Both the position numbers and the translations under genes were made by a program. From Mycobacterium vicinigordonae (GTDB lineage: Bacteria > Actinomycetota > Actinomycetes > Mycobacteriales > Mycobacteriaceae): DNA of 64,000 nt. The stretch covers positions 2,170,001 through 2,234,000 of the forward strand of contig NZ_CP059165.1 in assembly GCF_013466425.1 (NCBI RefSeq), read 5' to 3'. The stretch's first letter is position 1. Each line of letters opens with the position of its first letter. The notes beneath the pieces were generated by a model that was given only the letters and a program-made list of their open reading frames with translations, was not told the origin of the DNA and did not search any database. Below, in pieces: positions 38,548 through 47,380 of this stretch.

Positions 38548-39444
38548 GTGCAGGCGATTTTCGACGAGTTCGACGAATACCTGAACCTGCAGTGCGGTCG
38601 TTCGGCGCACACCCGCAGAGCCTATCTGGGTGACGTGCGGTCGCTGCTCGACTTCCTCGCCGAGCGCGGCTCAGATCTGCAGACCCTGAGCCTGCCGGTA
38701 CTGCGGTCGTGGCTGGCCAGCGCGGCGGGTTCCGGTGCGGCCCGCACCACGCTGGCCCGGCGCACCTCGTCTATCAAGGCGTTCACCGCGTGGGCGGTCC
38801 GGCGGGGTCTGTTGTCCACCGACCCGGCGGTCCGGCTGCAGGTGCCCAAGGCGCACCGCACCCTGCCCGCGGTGCTACGCCAGGACCAGGCGCTGGCGGC
38901 GATGGCGGCCGCGAAATCGGGTGCGGAGCAGGGCGATCCGCTGGCGCTGCGGGATCGGTTGATCGTGGAAATGTTGTACGCCACCGGCATCCGGGTCAGC
39001 GAGCTGTGCGGCTTGGACGTCGATGATGTCGACACCGGGCATCGGCTGGTACGGGTGCTGGGCAAGGGAAACAAGCAGCGCAGCGCGCCGTTCGGCCAAC
39101 CGGCCGCCGAGGCGCTGCGCGCCTGGCTGTCCGACGGCCGCCCGGCGCTGGCCACCGTCGAGTCCGGGCCGGCGCTGCTGCTGGGCACGCGCGGTCGCCG
39201 CCTTGACGTGCGGCAGGCCCGCACCGTGGTGCACCAGACCGTCGCCGCCGTGGACGGCGCCCCCGACATGGGGCCGCACGGTCTGCGGCACAGTGCCGCG
39301 ACCCATCTGCTGGAAGGCGGTGCCGACCTGCGGGTGGTCCAGGAGTTGCTGGGCCATTCCAGCCTTGCCACCACTCAGCTCTACACCCATGTGGCGGTCT
39401 CCCGGCTGCGGGCGGTGCACGACCAGGCCCACCCGCGTGCGTGA
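38548..39444 (+). CDS. xerC: Tyrosine recombinase XerC
   Basis: 298-residue site-specific recombinase that resolves chromosome dimers at dif with XerD. The N-terminal SAM-like domain covers 1-100. The catalytic residues are all present: Arg149, Lys173, His244, Arg247, His270 and nucleophile Tyr279. GTG 38548 gives the same length as Rv2894c and has a GGGGGAG just upstream. No phage or integron hallmarks surround it, so it is the chromosomal enzyme. Confidence 0.95.
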   Translation: MQAIFDEFDEYLNLQCGRSAHTRRAYLGDVRSLLDFLAERGSDLQTLSLPVLRSWLASAAGSGAARTTLARRTSSIKAFTAWAVRRGLLSTDPAVRLQVPKAHRTLPAVLRQDQALAAMAAAKSGAEQGDPLALRDRLIVEMLYATGIRVSELCGLDVDDVDTGHRLVRVLGKGNKQRSAPFGQPAAEALRAWLSDGRPALATVESGPALLLGTRGRRLDVRQARTVVHQTVAAVDGAPDMGPHGLRHSAATHLLEGGADLRVVQELLGHSSLATTQLYTHVAVSRLRAVHDQAHPRA

Positions 39445-39534
39445 GTATCTGCCAGCAATTAGAAGGCACCGCGAATCTCGGCCGCCGAATCGCAGAGCGC
39501 GGTTACGTTTGCAGCCAACCGCAGCCAACCGCAG

Positions 39535-40041
39535 CTAAGCGGGCGGAGGTGCGAGCGGCTTGAGCCGCAGCGGCGTCGACTCCAGCAGGCCCAGCGGGTC
39601 GACGTAGTCGGCGTGCGACGCCGGGCCCCACATGGCACCCCAGTGCAAGCAGGCCGCGGCCGGGCAGCCGGAGTGACCGGCCTGCAACGCGCCGAGCACG
39701 CTTCCCGACGCCACCGCTTGACCACCCCGCACGACCGCGCGCACCGGCTCGTAGCTGGTGTGCAGTCCGCCTGGATGCGCCAGCGACACCACCGGCCGGC
39801 CGGCCAATAGCCCGGCGAACACCACGGTTGCGTCGCCGGCGGCGTAGACCGGCTGTCCGGGGCGTCCGGCCAGGTCAACCCCACGGTGCCCGGCTAGCCA
39901 GCGCTGCGACGGCGCGTCGAACCCGCGCGACACCGTCGGCGGCGGCCGCAGTGGCCAGCTCAACCGGCCGCCGGCGGCGTCCGCTGGCGGCGCGTTGAGC
40001 AGCACCCAGCCCAGCAGCAGCACCAGGAACACCCATCGCAC
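39535..40041 (-). CDS. M23 (LytM-type) peptidase-like protein
   Basis: 168-residue exported or membrane-anchored M23-fold protein with an N-terminal hydrophobic signal (about 3-22). The zinc motif HxxxD is His52 and Asp56 (GHRGVD). The usual HxH near the C terminus reads Cys-Leu-His at 131-133, so the catalytic-base His is replaced by Cys. Such CLHWG variants occur in actinobacteria and may be active or only bind peptidoglycan. It corresponds in place to Rv2891 but looks shorter. Confidence 0.82.
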   Translation of the reverse strand: MRWVFLVLLLGWVLLNAPPADAAGGRLSWPLRPPPTVSRGFDAPSQRWLAGHRGVDLAGRPGQPVYAAGDATVVFAGLLAGRPVVSLAHPGGLHTSYEPVRAVVRGGQAVASGSVLGALQAGHSGCPAAACLHWGAMWGPASHADYVDPLGLLESTPLRLKPLAPPPA

Positions 40042-40375
40042 CTGCTCAGTGCACTGGTACGCCGAACCCTGGGCCAGTCACCCGCTAACCGCTGTGGACG
40101 AGGGGAAAAGCACCGCCGCGACTCGGTGTAAACTGCTCCACGCAGCTCGCATCAGCGGGCTGACTTCGCGCGTCTGCACCGCGACCCAGTATTTGAGGGA
40201 TCCGCAACAGCATGCCGAGCGGTCCCGCCGTCACAAGCGGGTGCGGCATCGCAGCAGGCGCCAGGGCCCGGCTTCACCCGTCGCCGGGCGACAAACCGAA
40301 TGGTGCTGACTCGCTGCGCCCGGCCTCGCCGCGCTCGCGACCACCACCAACGACACATGAAAGCTGGGCACAGTC
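40042..40375 (+). promoter_or_regulatory. rpsB promoter and long leader
   Basis: 334 nt separate the divergent M23 gene and rpsB. An extended -10, TGTAAACT, is at 40127-40134 with no clear -35. It implies an untranslated leader of about 235 nt. Such length fits ribosomal-protein autoregulation, but I could not identify a known leader motif. The region contains no credible ORF. Confidence 0.45.
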
Positions 40376-41197
40376 ATGGCTGTTGTGACCATGAAGCAGC
40401 TGCTCGACAGCGGCACCCACTTCGGGCATCAGACCCGTCGCTGGAATCCCAAGATGAAGCGGTTCATCTTCACCGACCGCAATGGCATCTACATCATCGA
40501 CCTGCAGCAGACGCTGACCTTCATCGACCGGGCGTACGAGTTCGTCAAGGAAACCGTCGCCCACGGTGGCACGGTGCTGTTCGTTGGCACCAAGAAGCAG
40601 GCGCAGGAGTCCGTCGCCGCCGAGGCGACCCGCGTCGGCATGCCGTACGTGAACCAGCGCTGGCTGGGTGGGATGCTCACCAACTTCTCCACCGTTCACA
40701 AGCGCCTGCAGCGCCTCAAGGAACTCGAGGCGATGGAGCAGACCGGTGGCTTCGAGGGCCGCACCAAAAAGGAAATCCTTGGTCTGACCCGCGAGAAGAA
40801 CAAGCTGGAGCGCAGCCTGGGCGGTATCCGGGACATGGCCAAGGTGCCCTCGGCGGTGTGGGTCGTCGACACCAACAAGGAGCACATCGCCGTCGGCGAG
40901 GCCCGCAAACTAGGCATCCCGGTGATCGCGATCCTGGACACCAACTGTGACCCCGACGAGGTCGACTACCCCATCCCGGGCAACGACGACGCGATCCGCT
41001 CGGCGGCGCTGCTGACCAAGGTGATCGCCTCGGCGGTCGCCGAAGGCCTGCAGGCCCGGGCCGGTTTGGGCCGCGGCGACGGTAAGCCGGAGGCTGAGGC
41101 CGCCGAGCCCCTGCCCGAATGGGAGCAGGAATTACTAGCCGGCGCTGCCCCGCCCGATGGCCCCACCGGGGTCGAACCAACCACAGACGCAACCTAA
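40376..41197 (+). CDS. rpsB: 30S ribosomal protein S2
   Basis: 273-residue S2. The protein starts [20 protein letters not shown], with the family [12 protein letters not shown] and later [11 protein letters not shown] and GMLTNFSTV. The acidic C-terminal tail is typical of mycobacteria. A GAAAG-type ribosome binding site precedes ATG 40376. It is followed by tsf after 13 nt, the universal rpsB-tsf pair. Confidence 0.97.
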   Translation: MAVVTMKQLLDSGTHFGHQTRRWNPKMKRFIFTDRNGIYIIDLQQTLTFIDRAYEFVKETVAHGGTVLFVGTKKQAQESVAAEATRVGMPYVNQRWLGGMLTNFSTVHKRLQRLKELEAMEQTGGFEGRTKKEILGLTREKNKLERSLGGIRDMAKVPSAVWVVDTNKEHIAVGEARKLGIPVIAILDTNCDPDEVDYPIPGNDDAIRSAALLTKVIASAVAEGLQARAGLGRGDGKPEAEAAEPLPEWEQELLAGAAPPDGPTGVEPTTDAT

Positions 41198-41210
41198 GAA
41201 AGGCTGAGCA

Positions 41211-42035
41211 TTGGCGAACTTCACCGCTGCCGACGTCAAGCGACTTCGGGAGCTGACCGGTGCTGGAATGCTCGACTGCAAGAACGCGCTGGCCGATTCG
41301 GATGGCGACTTCGACAAGGCCGTCGAGGCGCTGCGTATCAAAGGCGCCAAGGACGTCGGCAAGCGCGCTGAGCGGGCGACGGCCGAAGGTCTGGTCGCCG
41401 CCAAGGACGGTGCGCTGATCGAGCTGAACTCCGAGACCGACTTCGTCGCCAAGAACGCCGAGTTCCAGCAGTTGGCCGACACGATCGTTGCGGCCGCCGC
41501 GGCATCGAAGGCCACCGATATCGAGGCCCTCAAAGCCGCGCGTTCCGGTGACAAGACGGTCGAAGAGGCCATCGCCGCGCTGTCGGCCAAAATCGGCGAA
41601 AAGCTGGAGCTGCGTCGGGTCGCCAACTTCGACGGCACCGTCGAGACCTATCTGCACAAGCGGGCGGCTGACCTGCCGCCGGCGGTGGGCGTGCTGGTGG
41701 AATACACCGGCGACGGCGCCTCGGCCAAGGAAGCCGCACACGCGGTCGCGTTGCAGATCGCCGCGCTCAAGGCGCGCTACCTGTCTCGTGACGACGTGCC
41801 GGAGGATGTGGTGACCAGCGAGCGCCGCATCGCCGAGGAGACGGCGAAGGCCGAAGGCAAGCCCGAGCAAGCGCTGGCCAAGATCGTCGAGGGCCGGTTG
41901 CAGGGCTTCTTCAAGGACTCGGTGCTGCTCGAGCAGCCGTCGGTGTCCGACAGCAAGAAGACCGTCAAGGCGCTGCTCGACGAGGCCGGTGTCACCGTGA
42001 CCCGCTTCGTGCGCTTCGAGGTCGGGCAGGCCTGA
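41211..42035 (+). CDS. tsf: Elongation factor Ts
   Basis: 274-residue guanine nucleotide exchange factor for EF-Tu. The N-terminal UBA-like part contains the hallmark [12 protein letters not shown], and the core has [12 protein letters not shown]. The start codon is TTG 41211, preceded by AGAAAGG at about 10 nt. No better ATG or GTG gives the conserved N terminus [16 protein letters not shown]. Confidence 0.97.
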   Translation: MANFTAADVKRLRELTGAGMLDCKNALADSDGDFDKAVEALRIKGAKDVGKRAERATAEGLVAAKDGALIELNSETDFVAKNAEFQQLADTIVAAAAASKATDIEALKAARSGDKTVEEAIAALSAKIGEKLELRRVANFDGTVETYLHKRAADLPPAVGVLVEYTGDGASAKEAAHAVALQIAALKARYLSRDDVPEDVVTSERRIAEETAKAEGKPEQALAKIVEGRLQGFFKDSVLLEQPSVSDSKKTVKALLDEAGVTVTRFVRFEVGQA

Positions 42036-42044
42036 GCGGGCCCC

Positions 42045-43439
42045 GTGGCGCGCGTACACGCGTTCGGCGATGACGCCCTGCGCGACCTGGACGGCGTCGC
42101 GCTGGCCGAGGCCATCCGGGCCGGCGAGCTGGACCAGTCCGCGGTCGTCAAGGCGGCGATCGCCCGCGCCGAAGCGGTCGATCCCGAGCTGAACGCATTG
42201 GCGCACCCGGCGTTCGACAGAGCGTTGGCGGCGGGCCGCAGCAGCGGCTTTTTTGCCGGCGTGCCGACGGTCATCAAAGACAACGTCGACGTCGCGGGCC
42301 AGCCCACCATGAGTGGCACCGATGCGTGGCAGCCGTACCCGGCGCGAGCGGACAGCGAGGTCACGCGCGTGGTGCTGGGCTCCGGCCTGGTGTCGCTGGG
42401 CAAGACGCGGCTGTCGGAGTTCGGGTTCAGCGCCGCCGCCGAGCACCCGCGGCTGGGTCCGGTCCGAAACCCCTGGAACACCGACCACACTGCCGGTGCG
42501 TCGTCTTCGGGCTCGGCGGCGTTCGTCGCCGCCGGCGTGGTGCCGATCGCGCACGCCAACGATGGCGGCGGCTCCATCCGGATACCGGCCGCGTGTAACG
42601 GTCTGGTGGGTCTGAAACCGTCGCGTGGCCGGATGCCCCTGGAAGCCGCGCTGCGGCGGATGCCGGTCAACATCGTTGCCAACGGGGTGGTGACCCGCTC
42701 GGTCCGCGACACCGCAGCCTTCTATCGGGAGGCCGAACGGACGTTCCGCGCGGCCAAGCTGCCTCCGATCGGGGACGTCACCCGCGCCGGCGTCCGGCGG
42801 CTGAAGATCGCCGTCACCACCCAGTCGATGCACCGCGACTGCAGCCCTGAACTGCGCGAGCTGACGCGCAGCACCGCGACGCTACTCGAGGAACTAGGGC
42901 ACCGTGTCGAACCCATCGACCGGATACCCGCGACGGCCAGCTTCCACGCCGACTTCGTGCTGTATTGGGGCTTTCTCGCGCTAGCCCAGGTGAGCGCGGG
43001 ACGGCGGATGTTCGGTGAAACCTTCGACCGAACCCGGTTGGACGCTCTGACGATGGGGCTGCACGACCACACGCGGCGCAACATCCACCGCCTCCCGCTG
43101 GCGATTGCCCGGCTACGCCGGCTACGGGGCCGCAGCGCCGAGTTCTACCGCAGCTACGACGCGCTGCTCACCCCGACACTCGCCGACCCGACGCCACGGG
43201 TCGGCTATTTGGCACCGACCGATTACCAGCAGGTGATCGACCGACTGTCCGACTGGGTCGCCTACACGCCGCTGCAGAACGTGACCGGGGATCCGGCGAT
43301 TTCACTGCCGTTGGCCCAATCCAGCGAAGGCCTGCCGGTCGGGATGATGCTGTCGGCCGACCTAGGCCAGGAAGCGCTGCTGCTGGAACTGGCCTACGAA
43401 CTCGAAGAGGCCCGGCCTTGGGCACAGATTCACACCTGA
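42045..43439 (+). CDS. amiC: Amidase (amidase signature family)
   Basis: 464-residue amidase-signature enzyme. The Ser-cisSer-Lys triad is visible: the Lys in VIKDNVDVAG (about 78), and the Ser pair in AGASSSGSAAFVAAG and GGSIRIPA (about 152-181). No signal peptide is seen, so it is probably cytosolic. GTG 42045 is 9 nt after tsf. Substrate is unknown. Corresponds to Rv2888c (AmiC). Confidence 0.9.
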   Translation: MARVHAFGDDALRDLDGVALAEAIRAGELDQSAVVKAAIARAEAVDPELNALAHPAFDRALAAGRSSGFFAGVPTVIKDNVDVAGQPTMSGTDAWQPYPARADSEVTRVVLGSGLVSLGKTRLSEFGFSAAAEHPRLGPVRNPWNTDHTAGASSSGSAAFVAAGVVPIAHANDGGGSIRIPAACNGLVGLKPSRGRMPLEAALRRMPVNIVANGVVTRSVRDTAAFYREAERTFRAAKLPPIGDVTRAGVRRLKIAVTTQSMHRDCSPELRELTRSTATLLEELGHRVEPIDRIPATASFHADFVLYWGFLALAQVSAGRRMFGETFDRTRLDALTMGLHDHTRRNIHRLPLAIARLRRLRGRSAEFYRSYDALLTPTLADPTPRVGYLAPTDYQQVIDRLSDWVAYTPLQNVTGDPAISLPLAQSSEGLPVGMMLSADLGQEALLLELAYELEEARPWAQIHT

Positions 43440-43442
43440 CGC

Positions 43443-43871
43443 TCAGTCCGAGCCGAGCGTTCCCAGCATCCGCTTGAAGTCGCGTTGCTCACGCTCGGTC
43501 AGTTTCGCCAGGATGCGTGCGTCAGCAGCGTGGACGACCGTTTCGGCGCGCTTGAGCAGGGCCCGGCCGTGGCTTGTCAATGCGGCCGGCAGGGCGCGAC
43601 CGGCGGACACCGAGGCGGGACGTGACACCGCGCCGATGTCTTCCAGCTTGCGCAGCACCGTATTCATAGCCTGCGGGGTGACGCTGGCGTGTCGCGCCAG
43701 TTCGGCGCTGGAGGAGCCCGGCGAGTGGGACAGGATGCGTAAACAGACGAATTCCGGCAGCGTCAGGCCCAGCGGCCCCAGTGCGGCGCTGGCACCGGGT
43801 CGTAACACGGACATCACTCGATAGAGCAAGTAGCCCAGCGGGGCGTCCTCAGTGTCGGCGGCTTCACCCAT
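43443..43871 (-). CDS. MarR-family transcriptional regulator
   Basis: 142-residue winged-helix regulator. The recognition region SSAELARHASVTPQAMNTVLRKLEDIG (in part) is typical MarR. It corresponds in position to Rv2887, which is linked in M. tuberculosis to drug and salicylate responses. It converges on the amidase gene with a 3-nt gap. An inverted repeat TCAGG-TAT-CCTGA directly upstream of its ATG is a probable autoregulatory operator. Confidence 0.9.
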   Translation of the reverse strand: MGEAADTEDAPLGYLLYRVMSVLRPGASAALGPLGLTLPEFVCLRILSHSPGSSSAELARHASVTPQAMNTVLRKLEDIGAVSRPASVSAGRALPAALTSHGRALLKRAETVVHAADARILAKLTEREQRDFKRMLGTLGSD

Positions 43872-43872
43872 A

Positions 43873-43885
43873 TCAGGTATCCTGA
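43873..43885. promoter_or_regulatory. Putative MarR operator
   Basis: TCAGGTATCCTGA is a 5-bp inverted repeat around TAT that begins one base upstream of the MarR start codon. Its position over the expected transcription start fits autorepression. Confidence 0.5.
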
Positions 43886-44381
43886 CATACCGCGTGGTCC
43901 GGACGCGGGGATTGTGCCAAAAAGGTGCAGATCAGCCGGCGTGCGGATGCGGTGGTCCATTTCCGAATGTTGACAAAGCTTTTCGCCGGATGCGCCCTAT
44001 ATATGTCGGCCGCCTGTTTCATCATCAAGCACTGCAATAGATTTGGTAACCCGCTCCTCGTATTTGTCGGCCGCTGCGTCGATGTTATTGCCTGCCGCTC
44101 CTATTCGACTGCTGTCACAACAATTCGGTGTGCGTGGGCGCTCGAGCGGCGTAGGGTGGAACACGCTGGGTCCCTGGTGGTGCCCATGGTGACAATGTGG
44201 CGCGAATAATTTTGTGGCGCAAATCAATTTGGCCTGGTTCGCGCAGGTAGGCAGGCCGCACAAGGCAATTCGAATGCGGTCGCAGTTTGAGGCTGCGCCC
44301 GTTGGGTAAGCGATGAATGCGCGGTTGGTTCGCTCATGTGCTGCTGACCGCTTGGAACGACACCAACGGAGAGGATTCAGC
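43886..44381. other. Long non-coding region between marR-like gene and MPT63-like gene
   Basis: About 500 nt with lower G+C than its surroundings and no credible gene; short open frames here lack ribosome binding sites and homologues I recognise. It has a TTGACA at 43970-43975 without a well-spaced -10, and a TAGGGT at 44152-44157. An imperfect tandem pair beginning TGTGGCGC lies at 44196-44212 and 44213-44230. In M. tuberculosis H37Rv, IS1539 sits in this interval; no transposase is seen here. Confidence 0.5.
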
Positions 44382-45146
44382 GTGAAGTTCACCAAAACCA
44401 CTGCAAAGACGGCTCTCGGTGCCGCCGGGATTGCCGCGGTCAGTCTTTTCGGCGCGGCTTCTGCCTCGGCGGCTCCTACCATTGTCGAGGGACTCGGAAC
44501 GCCCGAGACGCTGGTCGATGGCGCAATGTCGACTGACTACACGGTCAGCGGTCTGCAGCCCGCCAATGTCACCATCCCGGGCTACAACCCGGCCGGGCAA
44601 CTGTGGCAGGCCGACGTGCACGTGAAGGCAAACACCGGTGTTGTGACGCCTGTGGTCTCAAACTTCAACGCCAGCTCCGGTGAGCAGAGCTACCGCGTGA
44701 TCAGCGCTCCGGCCGCACCTGCGGGCCTAAGTCCCGCGCCGATCGCGCAGGGTGGCACCGCGACCGGAAAGATCTACTTCGATGTGACCGGCGCGCCCCC
44801 GACCCGGGTCGCCTACAACGACGGTGCGCAGGACGTGCTGGTGTGGGAGGGCAACCCGGCGAACATGCCGGCGCCGAACTCGATTCCGGGTCAGACGGCG
44901 CCCGGCCAGACCGTGCCGGGTCAGACGGCGCCCGGTCAGACCGTGCCGGGTCAGACGGCGCCCGGTCAGATGATGCCGGGCGAGACGGCCCCGGGTCAGA
45001 CCATGCCGGGTCAACCGGCTCCGGCTCAGACCGCGCCGGGTCAGACCGCGCCCAGCCAGCTGGCACCTGGGCAGGCGCCCAACGCGGTGCCCGGAGCTGA
45101 CCAGGAGCCTGAGGCGACACCGAACTCACCGGTGCACAGCAGCTAA
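44382..45146 (+). CDS. Secreted MPT63-family (DUF1942) protein with PGQT-repeat tail
   Basis: 254-residue exported protein. A signal peptide ends near residue 30 (SASA-AP). The globular domain at about 31-160 resembles MPT63/MPB63, an immunoglobulin-like secreted antigen of unknown function. Unlike the 159-residue MPT63, it has a low-complexity tail of about 75 residues (168-240) built from PGQTAPGQTV-type repeats, followed by an acidic end. GTG 44382 has GGAGAGGA upstream. A strong terminator hairpin follows the stop. The Pro/Ala/Thr-rich tail could be a mannosylation target, which is inference. Confidence 0.82.
   Translation: MKFTKTTAKTALGAAGIAAVSLFGAASASAAPTIVEGLGTPETLVDGAMSTDYTVSGLQPANVTIPGYNPAGQLWQADVHVKANTGVVTPVVSNFNASSGEQSYRVISAPAAPAGLSPAPIAQGGTATGKIYFDVTGAPPTRVAYNDGAQDVLVWEGNPANMPAPNSIPGQTAPGQTVPGQTAPGQTVPGQTAPGQMMPGETAPGQTMPGQPAPAQTAPGQTAPSQLAPGQAPNAVPGADQEPEATPNSPVHSS
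44883..45074 (+). repeat. In-frame 15/30-bp coding repeats
   Basis: Direct repeats with a 15-bp period (30-bp super-period) inside the MPT63-like gene. They encode alternating PGQTA and PGQTV/M units. The first copies at about 44886-44966 are nearly identical and the later ones diverge. The period is a multiple of three, so copy-number change would keep the frame. Confidence 0.85.
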
Positions 45147-45158
45147 ATTCCGCACCAC

Positions 45159-45196
45159 AAACCTCCCCGCGCCACCGCCATGGCGCGGGGAGGTTT
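45159..45196 (+). terminator. Rho-independent-type terminator after MPT63-like gene
   Basis: Perfect 15-bp stem (AAACCTCCCCGCGCC paired with GGCGCGGGGAGGTTT) around an 8-nt loop, 13 nt after the stop codon. The stem ends in TTT, followed by GCGTTTG. It is one of the clearest intrinsic terminators in the window and sits between two genes in the same direction. Confidence 0.88.
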
Positions 45197-45231
45197 GCGT
45201 TTGATAAGTGCGATCTGGGTATCCGGTCCCT

Positions 45232-46167
45232 ATGACTCAGACTGACCACCGGCCCCCGGAAGTGCAGGATCAAGCCAAGCAACACGCCCGGCGGGCCAGG
45301 GAGGAAATGGCCGAAAAGCGCGACAACACCGACGGTGGTGTCAGCGGTTGGGTGGCGGAGCGCGCCGGCCAGTGGGACCTCGACGGCCAGGATGAGACGA
45401 CTATGCACCGGCAGAAGTTCTTCTGGAACGCGCTGGTGGACTACTGGTTCCGGATGGAGATCGACGGCTGGGAAAACGTCGGACAGTCACCGGTGTTGCT
45501 GATCGGCATCCACTCCGGCGCACCATTCGTCTGGGATGCCTGGACCGTCGGGTTGCAATGGTGGCGCAGGTTTGGGCCGGACCGTCCGCTACACGGCACG
45601 GCCCACGACGCGCTCATGGCGATTCCCGGCATCGGCCGGTACTTCCGGGCGATGGGTGTGCTGCCGGCAGCCCCCGACGCAATCGCGACAGCCTTGGCTG
45701 AAGGCCGCGACGTCGCGTTGTGGCCCGGTGGCGAGGTGGATTCGCTGCGCCCCTGGGCGGAGCGCGATCGCGCCACTCTCGCCGGACGCAAAGGCTTCGT
45801 GAAGATGGCGATCCGGGCCGGGGTGCCTATCGTTCCGATCGCGACTGTGGGCGGCGCCGATGCAATGCCGGTGCTGATTCGCGGTGATCGTCTGTCACGG
45901 GCCCTGCACCTTGATAAGGTGCTGCGGCTCAAGGTATTCCCATTGGCGATCTCACTGCCCTGGGGCATCGCGCCAGCTGCTCTGCCGCAGCTGCCGCTGC
46001 CGGCCAAGATCCGGACTCGATTCATGCCCCCGGTGGAAATCGACCCGGATCCCGCCCGCACCGAGGACGACGACTACATCGAGTCCAAGTACCACGAGGT
46101 GGAAGACAGCATTCAGCAAGGCATGGATGCGTTGGCCCGTAAGCGAGCGCTGCCGGTTTTCGGCTAA
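45232..46167 (+). CDS. PlsC-like 1-acyl-glycerol-phosphate acyltransferase-family protein
   Basis: 311-residue LPLAT-fold acyltransferase. The catalytic-type motif H-x4-D is probably HSGAPFVWD near residue 92, and a phosphate-binding-type WPGGEVDS lies near 166. These are shifted from the classic HxxxxD/FPEGTR pattern but in the right order and spacing. The N-terminal 60 residues are charged. ATG 45232 was chosen although no strong ribosome binding site is seen. Role in phospholipid or glycolipid acylation is inferred from family only. Confidence 0.75.
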   Translation: MTQTDHRPPEVQDQAKQHARRAREEMAEKRDNTDGGVSGWVAERAGQWDLDGQDETTMHRQKFFWNALVDYWFRMEIDGWENVGQSPVLLIGIHSGAPFVWDAWTVGLQWWRRFGPDRPLHGTAHDALMAIPGIGRYFRAMGVLPAAPDAIATALAEGRDVALWPGGEVDSLRPWAERDRATLAGRKGFVKMAIRAGVPIVPIATVGGADAMPVLIRGDRLSRALHLDKVLRLKVFPLAISLPWGIAPAALPQLPLPAKIRTRFMPPVEIDPDPARTEDDDYIESKYHEVEDSIQQGMDALARKRALPVFG

Positions 46168-46180
46168 CGCGCGGGTAAGA

Positions 46181-46921
46181 CTATTGGACTATCGGATCGG
46201 GTTGGCGCGCACCGGCTTCCGATGTCCATGCTGGACTCAGCATCGGCTCTCCGACTATCCAACGTGGCTGCGGCGGCGTCACTGCCATGTATCCGACACC
46301 GCGGACGGTGTCGACCATCGACTCGTAGCGGGCACCGAGCTTGGCGCGAAGCCGGCGTACGTGTACGTCGACGGTGCGGACGCGGCCGTTGCTGTCGTAG
46401 CCCCACACTTCGTGCAGCAGCCGGGTGCGGCTGAACGCCCGACCTGCGTGCTGGACAAGGAAATTCAGCAACCTGAACTCGGTCAGTGTTAGTCCGAGGT
46501 CGTTGCCGTCCAGCGACACCGTGTAGCTGGACGGGTGCAGGATCAGGTCTCCGAATTGCAGTTTGCCGCCGACGGCGTTGCGGCGGCGCGTGATCGCCAG
46601 CCGCAACCGAGCCTGTAGCTCGGCTGCACCGGCCGCGGCCAGCAATACGTCGTCGAAGTTCCAATCGACGTCGACGGCCACGAAGTCGGTCGGCGTGACC
46701 ACAGCCACCACGGCCAGCGCGGGGGCGGTGGCGGTCAGTCGGCGGCATGCGGCGCGTGCCGCCAACAGGTCAGTGCGTGCGTCGATGACCGCCACGTCGG
46801 CGCCGTCGACCGTTCCGGCGGCACCGTCTGCCAAGGGGGCGGTGCGCACCGTTAGGGCGAACGAATCCAGCTCTAGGACGGATTCGAAATCGGCGTCATC
46901 GGTTAGGAGTAGAACGTCCAA
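46181..46921 (-). CDS. OmpR/PhoB-type response regulator, atypical receiver (Rv2884-like)
   Basis: 246-residue regulator. The C-terminal winged-helix DNA-binding domain (about 118-215) is canonical: LTLTEFRLLNFLVQHAGRAFSR (in part), LLHEVWGY and RTVDVHVRRLRAKLG. The N-terminal receiver is degenerate. A candidate phospho-Asp is in VIDARTD near residue 47, but the conserved Lys is missing, as in GlnR-type orphan regulators. No histidine kinase is adjacent. Start is TTG 46921 with GGGAG upstream. Confidence 0.85.
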   Translation of the reverse strand: MDVLLLTDDADFESVLELDSFALTVRTAPLADGAAGTVDGADVAVIDARTDLLAARAACRRLTATAPALAVVAVVTPTDFVAVDVDWNFDDVLLAAAGAAELQARLRLAITRRRNAVGGKLQFGDLILHPSSYTVSLDGNDLGLTLTEFRLLNFLVQHAGRAFSRTRLLHEVWGYDSNGRVRTVDVHVRRLRAKLGARYESMVDTVRGVGYMAVTPPQPRWIVGEPMLSPAWTSEAGARQPDPIVQ

Positions 46922-47083
46922 CTGCTATCTCCCAACCCTTGAAGTTGATGCCCGAACAACCCCGACCCGTCGCTGCCTCCGCAGGACTGCCACCCCGCGG
47001 CGCCGCGCTGATTACCCCGTCCAGAGGGATTATCCCAAGAATTTGTTACCGCGGGTACTGCGAATCGGGATTAAGAGATATTC

Positions 47084-47119
47084 GATGGGCCCGGTCCGTT
47101 GGCACAGACCGGGCCCATC
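47084..47119 (-). terminator. Terminator hairpin downstream of CsbD-like gene
   Basis: Perfect 13-bp stem, GATGGGCCCGGTC with GACCGGGCCCATC, around a 10-nt loop. It begins 24 nt after the stop of the minus-strand CsbD-like gene. No T-tract follows, as is usual for mycobacterial terminators. Confidence 0.75.
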
Positions 47120-47143
47120 CTTCCACCAAGTCTTGGTTGACTC

Positions 47144-47380
47144 CTATTGGTTGGCCTTCTGGCGCTGCTCGGCGACATCTGCCGCGGCGCGGGCCGCTTC
47201 GGCCTGTGCTTCCTTCTTGGCGGCGTCGCGCTGCGCCTCCGCCTTGTCCTGCTGCGCTTCGCCCTCGTTGATCAGGTCGCCGTCGCCCGTCACCGTTCCG
47301 ATGGCTTCCTTGGCCTTGCCCTTGACGTCCTCGACGACTCCCTTGGCCGCCTCGACGGGTCCCGAGTTGCTGTCCGCCAT
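47144..47380 (-). CDS. CsbD-like small stress protein
   Basis: 78-residue hydrophilic, Ala/Glu/Lys/Gln-rich protein. The N-terminal half VEAAKGVVEDVKGKAKEAIG (in part) resembles the CsbD family of general-stress proteins; the C-terminal half is predicted helical. A related M. avium protein has been described as microaggregate-binding protein 1, from memory. ATG 47380 has GGAGGAACTC directly upstream, which decides the start within a longer frame. A terminator hairpin follows. Confidence 0.8.
   Translation of the reverse strand: MADSNSGPVEAAKGVVEDVKGKAKEAIGTVTGDGDLINEGEAQQDKAEAQRDAAKKEAQAEAARAAADVAEQRQKANQ

Noticed and set aside
38548..39444. xerC as a sign of an integrated phage or integron
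   Set aside because: Length, motifs and neighbours fit the chromosomal XerC; no phage genes or attachment repeats are nearby.
39504..39538. Short CAGCCAACCG direct repeats between xerC and the M23 gene
   Set aside because: Only two to three 10-bp copies in a small convergent gap; too short to call a repeat element.
40716..42833. Long open frame of 705 codons antisense to rpsB, tsf and amidase
   Set aside because: Shadow frame crossing three clear genes on the other strand; Arg/Gly/His-rich with no domains.
43925..44209. Open frame of 94 codons in the long gap before the MPT63-like gene
   Set aside because: Atypical composition, no start signal and no recognisable domain; treated as non-coding.
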